From Serinicoccus sediminis (GTDB lineage: Bacteria > Actinomycetota > Actinomycetes > Actinomycetales > Dermatophilaceae), in the NCBI RefSeq assembly GCF_004153545.1, contig NZ_SDVA01000011.1, positions 62,001 to 126,000 on the forward strand: a stretch of 64,000 nucleotides of DNA. Direction: 5' to 3'. The notes beneath the pieces are model-generated. The model was given only the letters and a program-made list of their open reading frames with translations. It had not been told where the DNA came from and did not search any database. Position numbers and translations under genes: made by a program. The first letter of the stretch is position 1, and each line of letters opens with the position of its first letter. Positions 15,619 through 24,304 of this stretch are shown here, piece by piece.

Positions 15619-17600
15619 GCGATCTGCTCCTTGCTGTTGGCGGACGAGTCGTGGGTGTCGTCGTCGACGGTGTCGGCGGGACGGTAGAGGGCGGCCTCGA
15701 AGATGACGCTGATGATGAGCAGGTCGTAGGCCACCCAGAGGACGTTGACCCCGGTGCCGATCTCGCTGGTCGCCGCACCGGTCCACAGCCGGACCAGCCC
15801 GGCCACCACCGCCACGGTCAGCACCACGCAGGCCAGCAGCTGCGGCCACACCAGCCGGAGGGGGAAGCGGCTGAGGCCCTGCTGGCGGGTCTTGGGCGTC
15901 ACGACGAACCCGAGCGGCCGCTTGCCGAACACGTTCGCCGCGGCGGTGGCGCACGCGCGGATCCACAGCGGGAAGAGCGCCAGGCTGTACTGGTGGCCGC
16001 GCCACGTCTTCACCCCGTAGCCCACGACCATGAAGAGGATCTGGTTGGCCAGGAAGTAGGGGATGAAGCGCATGACGAAGTCGAGGCCGTAGGCGTGGAC
16101 CGGCAGGACGCCGAAGACGAGGTAGAACACGGGCGCGGCCATGAAGACGACGGCCGCGAAGCCGGAGAGGTAGCTCCACATGGTGGCGAAGTACATGAGG
16201 CGCTGCCCGGCGGACAGGCCCTTCTGGACGAGCGGGTTCTCCCGCAGCAGCACCTGCAGGGTCCCCTGGGCCCAGCGCAGCCGTTGCTGGAGCATGGTGC
16301 CGAGGTCCTCCGGCGCGAGACCGGTCGCCAGGATCTCGTGGTGGTAGACCGAGCGCCACCCCTGCGCGTGCAGGCGCATGCACGTCGCCATGTCCTCGGT
16401 CACCGAGACCGTGGCCATCGGCATCATCGGCTGCGCCTCGTCGGCCCGGTCGACGTCCACGGCACGCAGCAGCTGGCGCACCGACTCGATGGCGGCCAGC
16501 GGCGACAGCTCGCGCTCGCTGAGCAGGGTCAGCGCCTCGTCGTCGACGAGCAGGGCTCCCGTCTGCTCGTCGACGTCGATGGCGGGCGGCAGCTCGGCCA
16601 GGTCGGCCCGGATCTGCTCGAGGTCGCTCTGGACCAGGCTGCGGCTGGCGCGGTCGGCAGCGCTCTGGAAGGCGTAGGTCACCTCGCCCACCGGCTCCCC
16701 GCGCCGCAGCGCCACCGACGCCTGCTGGGCGGCTGAGCGCAGCTCGGTGACCGCGGCGACCGCCGCCGGCCCGTGCTGGCGTGCCGAGCGAGCAGCCCTG
16801 GCCAGGATGCGGCGCGAGGCACCCAGGGCGTCGCGCACACCGTCCTCGACCTCACGGACGTACCCCACGATGCCGAGCTGCATGAGGGCGTCCCGGCGCA
16901 GGACCGCGTTGGAGCCGCAGAAGAACGCGGCGTTCCAGCCGTCCTTGCCCTGCTGGATCGGCCCGTAGAACAAGGGCGCCTGGCTGCCCAGGGGGTCGGA
17001 GTCGGTCACGTTGCTGAACCACTGCGGCGTCTGCACCAGCGCGACCTCGGGGTCGCGGAACCAGCCCAGCGTGCGGTCCAGGATCTCCGGCGCCGGGATC
17101 TGGTCGGCGTCCAGGATGAGCAGGAACTCACCCTCGGTGAGGAAGAGGGCGTTGTTGAGGTTGCCGGCCTTGGCGTGCCGCGGCCGGTCGGCCCAGTCCT
17201 CGGTCCGCGTGAGGTAGCCGACACCCAGCCGGTCGGCCGCCTGGCGCATCTCGGGCCGGTCGCCGTCGTCGAGGATCCAGGTCTGGTGCGGGTGGCGGAT
17301 GTCGAGGGCGGCGCGGGCGGTGGCGACGACCATCTCCACCGGCTCGTTGTAGGTGGTGATGAGCACGTCGACGGTGGCGTCCTCGGGAGGCTCCGGGGCC
17401 TCGCCACGCCGCTTCATCCGCCAGACGGTGGCACCGAACAGGTAGGAGTCGACAAGGGCGTAGGTCTCCGCCATGACGAGCGGGACCGCGATCCACCAGT
17501 TCTCCCAGCGGACCGAGAAGAACCACCGCCACCCGACGTAGGACGTGCCGAGCACGAGGGTCAGCACCACGAGCACCCGCACGAGGAGCTGCTTGCCCAT
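15615..17600 (-). CDS. Cellulose-synthase-like processive GT2
   Basis: 661 residues. Two N-terminal membrane helices (about 5-50) precede a GT-A domain with LITTYNEP (near 83), ILDDGDRP (near 112), LILDADQIP (near 163), TED (near 401) and QQRLRWAQG (near 442), the D,D,D,QxxRW set of processive synthases such as BcsA. Four or five more helices follow. I see no PilZ domain, so c-di-GMP control of the BcsA kind is not evident. Between DAD and TED lies an extra helical region of about 150 residues (about 240-395). It likely polymerises and exports a beta-linked glycan; the sugar is unknown. Its ATG overlaps the phosphatase stop. Confidence 0.87.
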   Translation of the reverse strand: MGKQLLVRVLVVLTLVLGTSYVGWRWFFSVRWENWWIAVPLVMAETYALVDSYLFGATVWRMKRRGEAPEPPEDATVDVLITTYNEPVEMVVATARAALDIRHPHQTWILDDGDRPEMRQAADRLGVGYLTRTEDWADRPRHAKAGNLNNALFLTEGEFLLILDADQIPAPEILDRTLGWFRDPEVALVQTPQWFSNVTDSDPLGSQAPLFYGPIQQGKDGWNAAFFCGSNAVLRRDALMQLGIVGYVREVEDGVRDALGASRRILARAARSARQHGPAAVAAVTELRSAAQQASVALRRGEPVGEVTYAFQSAADRASRSLVQSDLEQIRADLAELPPAIDVDEQTGALLVDDEALTLLSERELSPLAAIESVRQLLRAVDVDRADEAQPMMPMATVSVTEDMATCMRLHAQGWRSVYHHEILATGLAPEDLGTMLQQRLRWAQGTLQVLLRENPLVQKGLSAGQRLMYFATMWSYLSGFAAVVFMAAPVFYLVFGVLPVHAYGLDFVMRFIPYFLANQILFMVVGYGVKTWRGHQYSLALFPLWIRACATAAANVFGKRPLGFVVTPKTRQQGLSRFPLRLVWPQLLACVVLTVAVVAGLVRLWTGAATSEIGTGVNVLWVAYDLLIISVIFEAALYRPADTVDDDTHDSSANSKEQIA

Positions 17601-18781
17601 CAGAGGTTCCTCCGGACGACGAGAGCGGTCACGTCGTCGCTGACCACGTGGTGGGCCGCGCGGGCGAGGATCTCGTCCACCAGGTCCTGCGCGGTGGCGC
17701 AGACACCGGACAGCTCCCGCCCCGTCTCCACCGCGTCCCAGGGCTCGTCGAAGAGGTCGAGGATGCCGTCGCTGACCACGGCCAGCGTCTCCCCCGGGGC
17801 GAGCACCTCGTGATGGCTCTGCCAGGTGTCGTCGTCGATCGCCCCGATCGGCAGGTCCTCGGAGTTGAGCTGGCGCGCGGTGGACGCGGTCGCGTCGATG
17901 ATGACCGCCAGCCCGTGCCCGGCGTCCACCCACTCCAGCGCACCGGTCTCGGGGTCGAGACGGGCGGCGAACATCGTGACGAAGCTGCCGGTCTCGTCGA
18001 GGTCGGCGGTCATGCTGGCGGCCACCCGTTGCAAGGCGATGGGGAGCGGGTTGTACCGCGACGCCCCCCGCAGCACCGCTCGCAGGCCCGCCGCCAGGAT
18101 GGCGGCGGTCAGGCCCTTGCCCATGACGTCGGCGAGGACGACCTGGAACCCGTCGGGGAGCTCGTGCCAGTCGTAGAAGTCACCGCTGACCGAGCGCGCG
18201 GGGGCACCGCCCCCGGCGACGTCGTAGCCCTCCAGCCCGAGGGGACGCCGCGGCACGAGGCGGCGCTGCACCTGCTCCGCCTCGAGCCGCTCGTCGGAGC
18301 GCACCAGCTCCTCCTCCACCCAGCTCGCCAGGTCCCCGAGCAGGCGCTGCTCCAGCGCCGAGAACTCACGGGGCCGGCTCCCGGCCAGGCACAGGGAGCC
18401 GATCGCCTGGCCGCCCGGCGCGTGCAACGGGTGCCCGGCGTAGAAGCGCACGTGCGGATCACCCGCCACCAGGGCGGTGTGCGCGAACCGGGGGTCGAGC
18501 GAGGCGTCCGGCACGACGAAGGTCGAGCTCTGCTGCACGGTGTGGGCGCAGAACGAGTCCGCCCGGGGCACCGAGTCGCACTCCATCCCCACGGCGGCGA
18601 TGGTGTGCTGGGCCCGCGCGTCGACCATGTTCACGGCCACGACCGGGACGTCGAAGAGCTGCTGGGCCAGCCGGATCACCCGGTCGAAGCGGCCCTCGGT
18701 CGGCGAGTCGAGGACGTCGAGACGCTGCAACGCCCCCACCCGGTCGTCCTCGGTCACCAGAGTCGATCCCTCCCCATCCAC
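17600..18781 (-). CDS. GAF-PP2C (RsbU/SpoIIE-type) phosphatase
   Basis: 393 residues: a GAF sensor domain (about 25-165, with DSFCAHTVQQSSTFVVPDA and HPLHAPGGQAIGSLCLAG) and a SpoIIE phosphatase domain (about 185-393) with VSGDFYDWHEL, VLADVMGKGLTAAI, AGHGLAVIID and VVSDGILDLF carrying the metal-binding acidic residues. It should dephosphorylate the STAS protein two genes downstream in response to a GAF ligand. GTG 18781 is the longest start; GTG 18754 behind GGGGAGGG is an alternative. A 39-bp gap separates it from the preceding same-strand gene. Confidence 0.88.
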   Translation of the reverse strand: MDGEGSTLVTEDDRVGALQRLDVLDSPTEGRFDRVIRLAQQLFDVPVVAVNMVDARAQHTIAAVGMECDSVPRADSFCAHTVQQSSTFVVPDASLDPRFAHTALVAGDPHVRFYAGHPLHAPGGQAIGSLCLAGSRPREFSALEQRLLGDLASWVEEELVRSDERLEAEQVQRRLVPRRPLGLEGYDVAGGGAPARSVSGDFYDWHELPDGFQVVLADVMGKGLTAAILAAGLRAVLRGASRYNPLPIALQRVAASMTADLDETGSFVTMFAARLDPETGALEWVDAGHGLAVIIDATASTARQLNSEDLPIGAIDDDTWQSHHEVLAPGETLAVVSDGILDLFDEPWDAVETGRELSGVCATAQDLVDEILARAAHHVVSDDVTALVVRRNL

Positions 18782-18820
18782 GCGCTGACCTGTCCTTTCC
18801 GCGCTCCCGACGATGCGCCC

Positions 18821-19240
18821 TCAGACTAGCCGGTAACCACCGCCGGCGCGCGAGGCGCGGCGGATGCGGATCGGCCCGCGCGCCGTCGACGGGTCCACCA
18901 CCCGGCCGCCCTGGACGATCTCGACCTCGCCGGCGGCCACCAGCCGGCGCGCGGCCCGGCGTGCCGGTTCCATGAGGTCGCGCCACTCCTGGAGGTCACG
19001 GTCGTCGGCCACCCGGCGAGCCGCCTCCGACGGGCAGATGGTCGCGTCGCGGGCCCGTTGGTCGAGCAGCGCGCCGATGGCCGCCTCCAGGGCCCGGTCG
19101 ACATCGCCCACCCCTCGTCTCCGGCAGGCCGTGGAGCAGTAGCGCACCTGGTCCCAGTCCCGTTCCCACTTCTTGCGCCAGGTGATGGTCCGGCCGCAGG
19201 CCTCGCAGACCTTCTCCGCCGGCCCGCCTCCCCGGCTCAC
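18821..19240 (-). CDS. DUF2256-DUF3253 fusion protein
   Basis: 139 residues. The N-terminus ([20 protein letters not shown], then [10 protein letters not shown]) is a DUF2256-type zinc ribbon with four Cys in two pairs. The remainder, from [20 protein letters not shown], is a DUF3253 winged-helix-like domain with [10 protein letters not shown] near the end. The role is unknown; a zinc finger plus a helix-turn-helix-like fold would fit nucleic-acid binding. Its GTG overlaps the stop of the sugar permease (GTGA), placing it at the end of an importer operon. Confidence 0.75.
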   Translation of the reverse strand: MSRGGGPAEKVCEACGRTITWRKKWERDWDQVRYCSTACRRRGVGDVDRALEAAIGALLDQRARDATICPSEAARRVADDRDLQEWRDLMEPARRAARRLVAAGEVEIVQGGRVVDPSTARGPIRIRRASRAGGGYRLV

Positions 19241-20070
19241 CGCAGCCCGCTGCGGGAGAAGCCCTGCACGAACCAGCGCTGCGCCAGGAGGAAGACCAGC
19301 ACCATCGGCGTGACGGTGATGAGGGCGAAGGCCATGGTCGCACCGTAGTCCGGGCCGAACTGGCCCTGCAGGAAGAGCAACCCCACCGGCAGCGTGTAGA
19401 GCGCGTTCTCCCGCAGCGCGATGAGCGGCCAGGCGAAGTCGTTCCACACCTGCAGCATGCTCATGAAGAAGAGCACCGCGATGAGCGGACGCGACAGCGG
19501 CAGCACGATGCGCCAGAAGATCTGCAGGTGCGTCGCGCCGTCGATCCGGGCCGCCTCGATGAGCTCGCGCGGGATGGTGAGGATGAACTGCCGGGCCAGG
19601 AAGACGCCGAACGCGGACGCCGCGGTCGGCAGGATGACCGCCCAATAGCTGCCGTAGAGCCCGAGGTCGGTGACGAGGCGGAACAACCCCACCATGATGA
19701 CCTGCACCGGCAGCATGAGCGTGGACAGCGCGACCAGCAGCAGGACGCCGGAGCCGGGGAAGCGGAGGTGCGCGAAGGCATACCCGGCCAGCAGGTTGAT
19801 GAGCACGATGATGACCGAGGTCACCAGGGCGATCGCCACCGAGTTGCCGAACCAGGTGAGCACCGGGAAGGAGTCGAGGACACGCCGGAAGTTGTCCAGC
19901 GTCGCCTGCTCGGGCCACAGCCGCAGCCCTCCCCCGGACAGCGAGGACCGGGTGGAGAAGGCGACGACCACCATCCAGTAGAGCGGGAAGAGGATGACCC
20001 CGGCGGCGAGGACGGCCGCCAGCAGACGCAGCCCCGCGGCCGTGCGGCGGCGGGTGACGTGGCTGCTCAC
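19237..20070 (-). CDS. Carbohydrate ABC transporter permease, MalG type
   Basis: 277 residues, six membrane segments. The coupling-helix EAA motif is [20 protein letters not shown], as in MalG/CUT1 permeases. The preceding gene encodes the partner permease and the one before it a binding protein. Start GTG 20070 overlaps the partner's stop by 4 bp. No ATPase gene is present in the operon; actinobacterial CUT1 importers commonly use a shared MsiK-type ATPase encoded elsewhere (family knowledge). Confidence 0.9.
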   Translation of the reverse strand: MSSHVTRRRTAAGLRLLAAVLAAGVILFPLYWMVVVAFSTRSSLSGGGLRLWPEQATLDNFRRVLDSFPVLTWFGNSVAIALVTSVIIVLINLLAGYAFAHLRFPGSGVLLLVALSTLMLPVQVIMVGLFRLVTDLGLYGSYWAVILPTAASAFGVFLARQFILTIPRELIEAARIDGATHLQIFWRIVLPLSRPLIAVLFFMSMLQVWNDFAWPLIALRENALYTLPVGLLFLQGQFGPDYGATMAFALITVTPMVLVFLLAQRWFVQGFSRSGLR

Positions 20071-20942
20071 TCGGTCTCCTCCCGCCGGCGCTGCGCTCGC
20101 CACCGCAGGGCGGTGACCACGAGGGTGACGGCCAGCAGCACGACGCCGATGGCCGCGGCGTACCCCTGGTCCCGGGTGACGAACCCGGTGTCGTAGGCGT
20201 AGGTGACCAGCACCGTCGTGGCGCGCTCCGGGCCGCCGCCGGTCATGACGAAGACGATGTCGAAGACCTGGAAGGAGTAGATGATGTTGAGGATGACCAG
20301 GAAGAACGACTGGTTGCTCAGCTGCGGGACGGTGACGTGGCGCAGCCGCTGCCAGGCGTTGGCGCCGTCCAGGCGGGCCGCCTCGTAGAGCTCGTGGGCC
20401 ACCCCCTGCAGCCCGGCGAGGTAGATGAGCATGTTGAAGCCCACCCGCCACCACAGGGTCATGATGACGACCGAGGCGAACGCGGCCGGTCCGTGGGTCT
20501 GCCAGTCGACCTGCGGCAGGCCCATCGCCCGCGCCACCTCGGTGAGGAAGCCGCTGTTCTCGTCGAAGATCAGCACGCCCATCAGCGCGGTCGCCACCCC
20601 GGAGATCGCCATCGGCAGGATGAGCACCGAGCGCAGGGCGCCGCGGGCCGGGAGCGCGGAGTCCAGCAGCAGGGCCAGACCCAGGCCGATCGCCATCGCG
20701 GCCGGCGTCACCAGCACCGTGTAGAGCGCCGTGTTCAGGGTGGCGCGCCAGAAGACGGGGTCCTGCACGAGGCGCTGGTAGTTGTCCAGGCCGACGAAGG
20801 TGCCGTCGCCGAACCCGTTGGTCTCCTGCAGGCTGATGACCATCGCCCCGCCCAGCGGCAGCAGGACGAAGACCCCGAGCAGCAGCAGCGTGGGCGCGGC
20901 GAAGGCGTAGCCCGCCCACGCCTCCCGGGCGCGCGCCGTCAC
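20067..20942 (-). CDS. Carbohydrate ABC transporter permease, MalF type
   Basis: 291 residues, six membrane segments beginning [20 protein letters not shown]. The EAA loop reads [20 protein letters not shown]. It forms the membrane channel with the MalG-type protein encoded next. Start GTG 20942 overlaps the binding-protein stop (GTGA). It lacks the long N-terminal extension of enteric MalF, as usual for Gram-positive members. Confidence 0.9.
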   Translation of the reverse strand: MTARAREAWAGYAFAAPTLLLLGVFVLLPLGGAMVISLQETNGFGDGTFVGLDNYQRLVQDPVFWRATLNTALYTVLVTPAAMAIGLGLALLLDSALPARGALRSVLILPMAISGVATALMGVLIFDENSGFLTEVARAMGLPQVDWQTHGPAAFASVVIMTLWWRVGFNMLIYLAGLQGVAHELYEAARLDGANAWQRLRHVTVPQLSNQSFFLVILNIIYSFQVFDIVFVMTGGGPERATTVLVTYAYDTGFVTRDQGYAAAIGVVLLAVTLVVTALRWRAQRRREETE

Positions 20943-22234
20943 TGCGTCGCAGCCTCGATGCCGTCGGAGAGGGTGGCCAGGGTCGTCTCGACGTCGGCGT
21001 CCCCGAGGAAGCTGGCCTCCAGCCCGTCCTGCAGCACGGTGATGATGGAGGACATGTCCGGTGAGGCCACCTGACCGGAGTCCTGCGGCAGGACCGCGCT
21101 GGACTGCTGCAGGAAGACCGGCGAGAGCTCGGGCCGGACGTCGAACTCGATGCCCTCCTCCACCAGGTCCGCGCGCGTGGGCAGCAGGGAGGACCCGGCG
21201 CAGAACTCGCGCATCTGCTCGGCCTCCGTGACGAACTCCAGGAACCGCGCGACCAGCTCGGGCTGCTCGGTCTGGGCGGTGCCCACCAGCGCGTTGCCGC
21301 CGAAGTCACCGGCCGATCGCTCGTCGCGGGGCGGGAAGGTGGCCGCCCACTCCCGTTCGTAGGTCGCCTCGGCGTCGGGGATGAGGAAGGCCCCGGCGAA
21401 GACCATGGGCACGGTGCCGGCGAACCAGCTGTCCGCGGCATACGTCGAGGAGCTGATCGAGTTGTTGCGCGGCACCAGCCCGTCCCGGAAGAAGCTCGTG
21501 GTGAACTCCACCGCCGCCGCCCCGGCGTCGGAGTCGATCGCCGGCGTCACGAGGTCCTCCTCGAGGAACCGCCCGTCCGCCTCGAAGAGCCAGCTGAGCC
21601 AGCGGGTCACCCCGTTGCCCTGCCAGTTGTAGGCGAACGGGGACTGGTCCGAGGGCAGCGACTCCTTGAGCCGGCGCGCGACGTCGGCGAACTCCTCCCA
21701 GGTCCAGGCCTCCTCCAGGGTCTGCGGCACGGAGTCGATGCCGGCGTCGGCCAGGGCCTGCACGTCGTAGAGGATGACCGAGGTGTCGGTGTGGTGGGGC
21801 ACGCCGTAGGGCGAGCCGCCGTTCTGCACCGCGGCCCAGGCCTGCGGGGTGAACCGGTCGGCGAACCCGTCGCTCAGGTGCGGCGTCAGGTCGAGCAGCT
21901 GGTCGCGTCCGGCGTAGCTGCCGAAGGTGTAGTACGGCACGCGGAAGACGTCCGGCGGGTTGCCCGCCTGCAGCTGGGCGTCGATGTTGGTGAACATCTG
22001 CTCGTAGGGCACCGCGTTGAGCTCGACACTCGCGCCGTCGTTGGCGGCCTCGAAGGCCGAGATGGCCGACCGCAGGGCCGCGAGCTCGGCGTCGGTCCCC
22101 CAGGTGGTGAAGGACAGCGTGCCCTCCGCCGTGGAGGAGCCGGACCCGGTCGAGAAGCCGGCGCAACCACCGAGGGCCGCAGGGGTCGCGGCTGCCCCCA
22201 GGGCAGCGAGGAAAGAACGTCTGGACAGGCGCAT
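20939..22234 (-). CDS. Sugar-binding lipoprotein of ABC importer
   Basis: 431 residues. The signal peptide has a twin-arginine start (RLSRRSFLAALGAAA) and a lipobox ending ALGGC, so it is probably a membrane-anchored lipoprotein, possibly exported by Tat. The mature part is a CUT1 solute-binding protein (LSFTTWGTDAELAALRSAI; EEAWTWEEFADVARRLKE; SWFAGTVPMVFAGAF). It delivers a sugar or oligosaccharide to the two permeases that follow; the ligand cannot be read from sequence. ATG 22234 follows GGAG. TTAGGCT about 55 nt upstream is a plausible -10. Confidence 0.88.
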   Translation of the reverse strand: MRLSRRSFLAALGAAATPAALGGCAGFSTGSGSSTAEGTLSFTTWGTDAELAALRSAISAFEAANDGASVELNAVPYEQMFTNIDAQLQAGNPPDVFRVPYYTFGSYAGRDQLLDLTPHLSDGFADRFTPQAWAAVQNGGSPYGVPHHTDTSVILYDVQALADAGIDSVPQTLEEAWTWEEFADVARRLKESLPSDQSPFAYNWQGNGVTRWLSWLFEADGRFLEEDLVTPAIDSDAGAAAVEFTTSFFRDGLVPRNNSISSSTYAADSWFAGTVPMVFAGAFLIPDAEATYEREWAATFPPRDERSAGDFGGNALVGTAQTEQPELVARFLEFVTEAEQMREFCAGSSLLPTRADLVEEGIEFDVRPELSPVFLQQSSAVLPQDSGQVASPDMSSIITVLQDGLEASFLGDADVETTLATLSDGIEAATQ

Positions 22235-22429
22235 GGTGACTCCGTGGGTGAGAAGGGACGTGACGGGTCGCCGTGCGGGGAGCGGCTGCGACGAGCCTAA
22301 CCGCGCCGGAGGGACCCGTCCTGTCGGCGACGTCTCCGGGGCACGGAGGACGCCCACCTGCCCCGGTGAGTCCGGCCACCCGGGTGCCGACCGGGAATGC
22401 CGCGCGGGGGGCTCGTCGCTGGAGGGGGT

Positions 22430-23275
22430 ATGACTGTTCCGACACTCAAGCTCCACGACGGCACGACCATCCCCCAGCTCGGCTTCGGGGTCTTCCAGAT
22501 CCCGCCGCAGGAGACCAAGCAGGCGGTGCTGCAGGCCTTCGAGTTCGGCTACCGCCACATCGACACCGCGCAGATGTACCAGAACGAGGCGGGTGTCGGG
22601 GAGGCGATCGCCGAGTCCGGGCTCTCCCGGGACGAGATCTACGTCACCACCAAGCTCAACAACGGGTTCCACCGTCCCGAGGACGCCCGGCGCTCGCTGG
22701 ACGAGTCGCTCGACCGCCTCGGCCTGGACCAGGTCGACCTGTTCCTCATCCACTGGCCGCTGCCCACGCGCTACGACGGCGACTACGTCTCCACCTGGGA
22801 GACCATGCTGGAGCTGCAGCGGGCCGGCAAGACCCGCTCGGCCGGTGTCTCCAACTTCGAGCCCGACCACCTCCAGCGCATCGTGGACGCCACCGGCAGC
22901 GCCCCGGTGGTGAACCAGATCGAGGTGCACCCCTACTTCTCCAACGCCGCGGCCCGGAAGGCCACGCACCAGCACGGGGGTCTGGTCGAGGCCTGGTCGC
23001 CCATCGCCCAGGGCGCGATCCTGGACGACGCCGTGCTGCTCGGGATCTCCGAGGCCCACGGGCGCACCCCGGCCCAGGTGGCGCTCCGCTGGCACCTCCA
23101 GCGCGGCGACATCATCTTCCCCAAGTCGGTGACGCCGGGCCGGATGCAGCAGAACATCGAGGTCTTCGACTTCGAGCTCACGGACGAGCAGATGAGCGCC
23201 GTCGACGGGCTGGACAAGGGCGAGAACGGCCGCCGGGGCCCGCACCCCGACGAGATGGACGTCATCCCCGAGTGA
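22430..23275 (+). CDS. Aldo/keto reductase
   Basis: 281 residues of the AKR5 group (2,5-diketo-gluconate reductase-like). The catalytic tetrad is visible: Asp and Tyr in HIDTAQMYQNE, Lys in YVTTKLNN and His in LFLIHWPLP; IIFPKSVTPGRMQQNIEVFD forms the NADPH phosphate site. It reduces aldehydes or ketones with NADPH in the cytosol; the true substrate is unknown. ATG 22430 has GGAGG 5 nt upstream. Two strong hairpins follow the stop. Confidence 0.9.
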   Translation: MTVPTLKLHDGTTIPQLGFGVFQIPPQETKQAVLQAFEFGYRHIDTAQMYQNEAGVGEAIAESGLSRDEIYVTTKLNNGFHRPEDARRSLDESLDRLGLDQVDLFLIHWPLPTRYDGDYVSTWETMLELQRAGKTRSAGVSNFEPDHLQRIVDATGSAPVVNQIEVHPYFSNAAARKATHQHGGLVEAWSPIAQGAILDDAVLLGISEAHGRTPAQVALRWHLQRGDIIFPKSVTPGRMQQNIEVFDFELTDEQMSAVDGLDKGENGRRGPHPDEMDVIPE

Positions 23276-23281
23276 GTCTCC

Positions 23282-23310
23282 GGTGCCACCGGGCAGCGCC
23301 CGGTGACACC
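23282..23310 (+). terminator. Strong hairpin after the aldo/keto reductase
   Basis: A 13-bp arm, GGTGCCACCGGGC (23282-23294), pairs with 23298-23310 with one mismatch across a 3-nt AGC loop, 7 nt after the stop codon. No U-tract follows. Confidence 0.6.
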
Positions 23311-23312
23311 CC

Positions 23313-23352
23313 CGACCGACGCCCCGTCAGCCCGCTGGCGGGGCGTCGGTCG
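23313..23352. terminator. Bidirectional hairpin between convergent genes
   Basis: CGACCGACGCCCCG (23313-23326) and its perfect complement at 23339-23352 form a 14-bp stem with a 12-nt loop. The minus-strand arm and loop encode the last residues and stop of the APP1-like gene, so this hairpin forms within that gene's 3' end as well as ending the reductase transcript. Confidence 0.65.
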
Positions 23353-24304
23353 CGTCCAGGGCCGCCAGGTCTGCCAGGTCCGCCTCGAGCAGGGCGGTGA
23401 CCCGTGCCGTCTGCTCCTCCTCCAGCTCCACCGCCTCGAGCTCGGTCCGCACCGCCGTCGCCACGGCATACGCCTGCTCGGGCCGCAGCAGCCCCAGCCG
23501 GACCGCGTGCACCGCAGCCCCCACGTAGGTGTCGAAGACGTGCACGCCCTGCTCGGCCCACGTCGCCCGCGCCGCGTCGTCCAGCCCGGTCACGTCGTGC
23601 AGGAGGGTGCCGACCACGTGGTCGTGCGGGCGGGCAGCCATTTGCGCACCGACGTCGCCGTCGGCCTGGCCGCTGTCGCCGATGAAGACCATGCGGCACT
23701 CGGGGAAGAGCAGGTGGTCGCGCTCCATGTTCTGCAGCTTGCGCTCGGCGATGGCGTTCTTGGTGTGCAGGTTGAGCAGCGAGCCCCCGAGCACGGTGTG
23801 GGTCGGCATCCCCAGCTCGGAGAGGTCGTCGCGGGTGTACTGCTCCACGAGTCCCAAGGGACCGCCGGGTCGGGCCGTGACGAAGGTCAGGTCGCCGACC
23901 CGGCCGGGGTCGGCCGTGGCGCCGCGGTCCAGCTGGGTGAGCAGCTCGACCACGCCGGGGTAGACCGTGCCGCGCGGGAAGCGCTCGTCGTGGATGGCGC
24001 TCTGGACCGTGTCGTCGATGTCGCACAGGACCCGCAGGTCGGACGCCGGCTCCTCGCCCGCCTGCGCGGCGATGTGCTCGAGCAGGACCTCCTGGAGGTC
24101 CTCGTCCAGGTGGTCGAAGACGAGGTGCTCGAGGTCGTGGTGGTCGCCGGTGGCGTTGAGGCGGTACTTCAGGTCTCGGAACGGCGCGCCCTCCAGCGCC
24201 GTCATCGTGTCGACGATGGCCTCCTGGTCCTCACGGGTCACCCGCCCCCGGTGCAGGGGCCCGATGAGCCGGGCCAGCAGCGCGGTGGGCACGGTGGCCG
24301 TCAC
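23327..24304 (-). CDS. APP1-like (DUF2183) phosphatidate phosphatase family
   Basis: 325 residues. LRVLCDIDDTVQSAIHDERF holds the DxDxT motif of HAD-type lipid phosphatases, and DLTFVTARPGG, NAIAERKLQNM and MVFIGDSGQADGDV supply the later HAD motifs. This is the catalytic domain of yeast App1/lipin-type phosphatidate phosphatases. It follows a diacylglycerol-kinase-family gene with a GTGA overlap, so a kinase and a phosphatase acting on the same lipid class may be coupled (inference). The 3' end lies in a terminator hairpin. Confidence 0.8.
   Translation of the reverse strand: MTATVPTALLARLIGPLHRGRVTREDQEAIVDTMTALEGAPFRDLKYRLNATGDHHDLEHLVFDHLDEDLQEVLLEHIAAQAGEEPASDLRVLCDIDDTVQSAIHDERFPRGTVYPGVVELLTQLDRGATADPGRVGDLTFVTARPGGPLGLVEQYTRDDLSELGMPTHTVLGGSLLNLHTKNAIAERKLQNMERDHLLFPECRMVFIGDSGQADGDVGAQMAARPHDHVVGTLLHDVTGLDDAARATWAEQGVHVFDTYVGAAVHAVRLGLLRPEQAYAVATAVRTELEAVELEEEQTARVTALLEADLADLAALDATDAPPAG

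Noticed and set aside
14856-18781. Ordinary general-stress sigma operon (rsb type)
   Set aside because: No sigma-factor gene is present in or next to the four genes, and a membrane glycan synthase occupies the centre of the operon.
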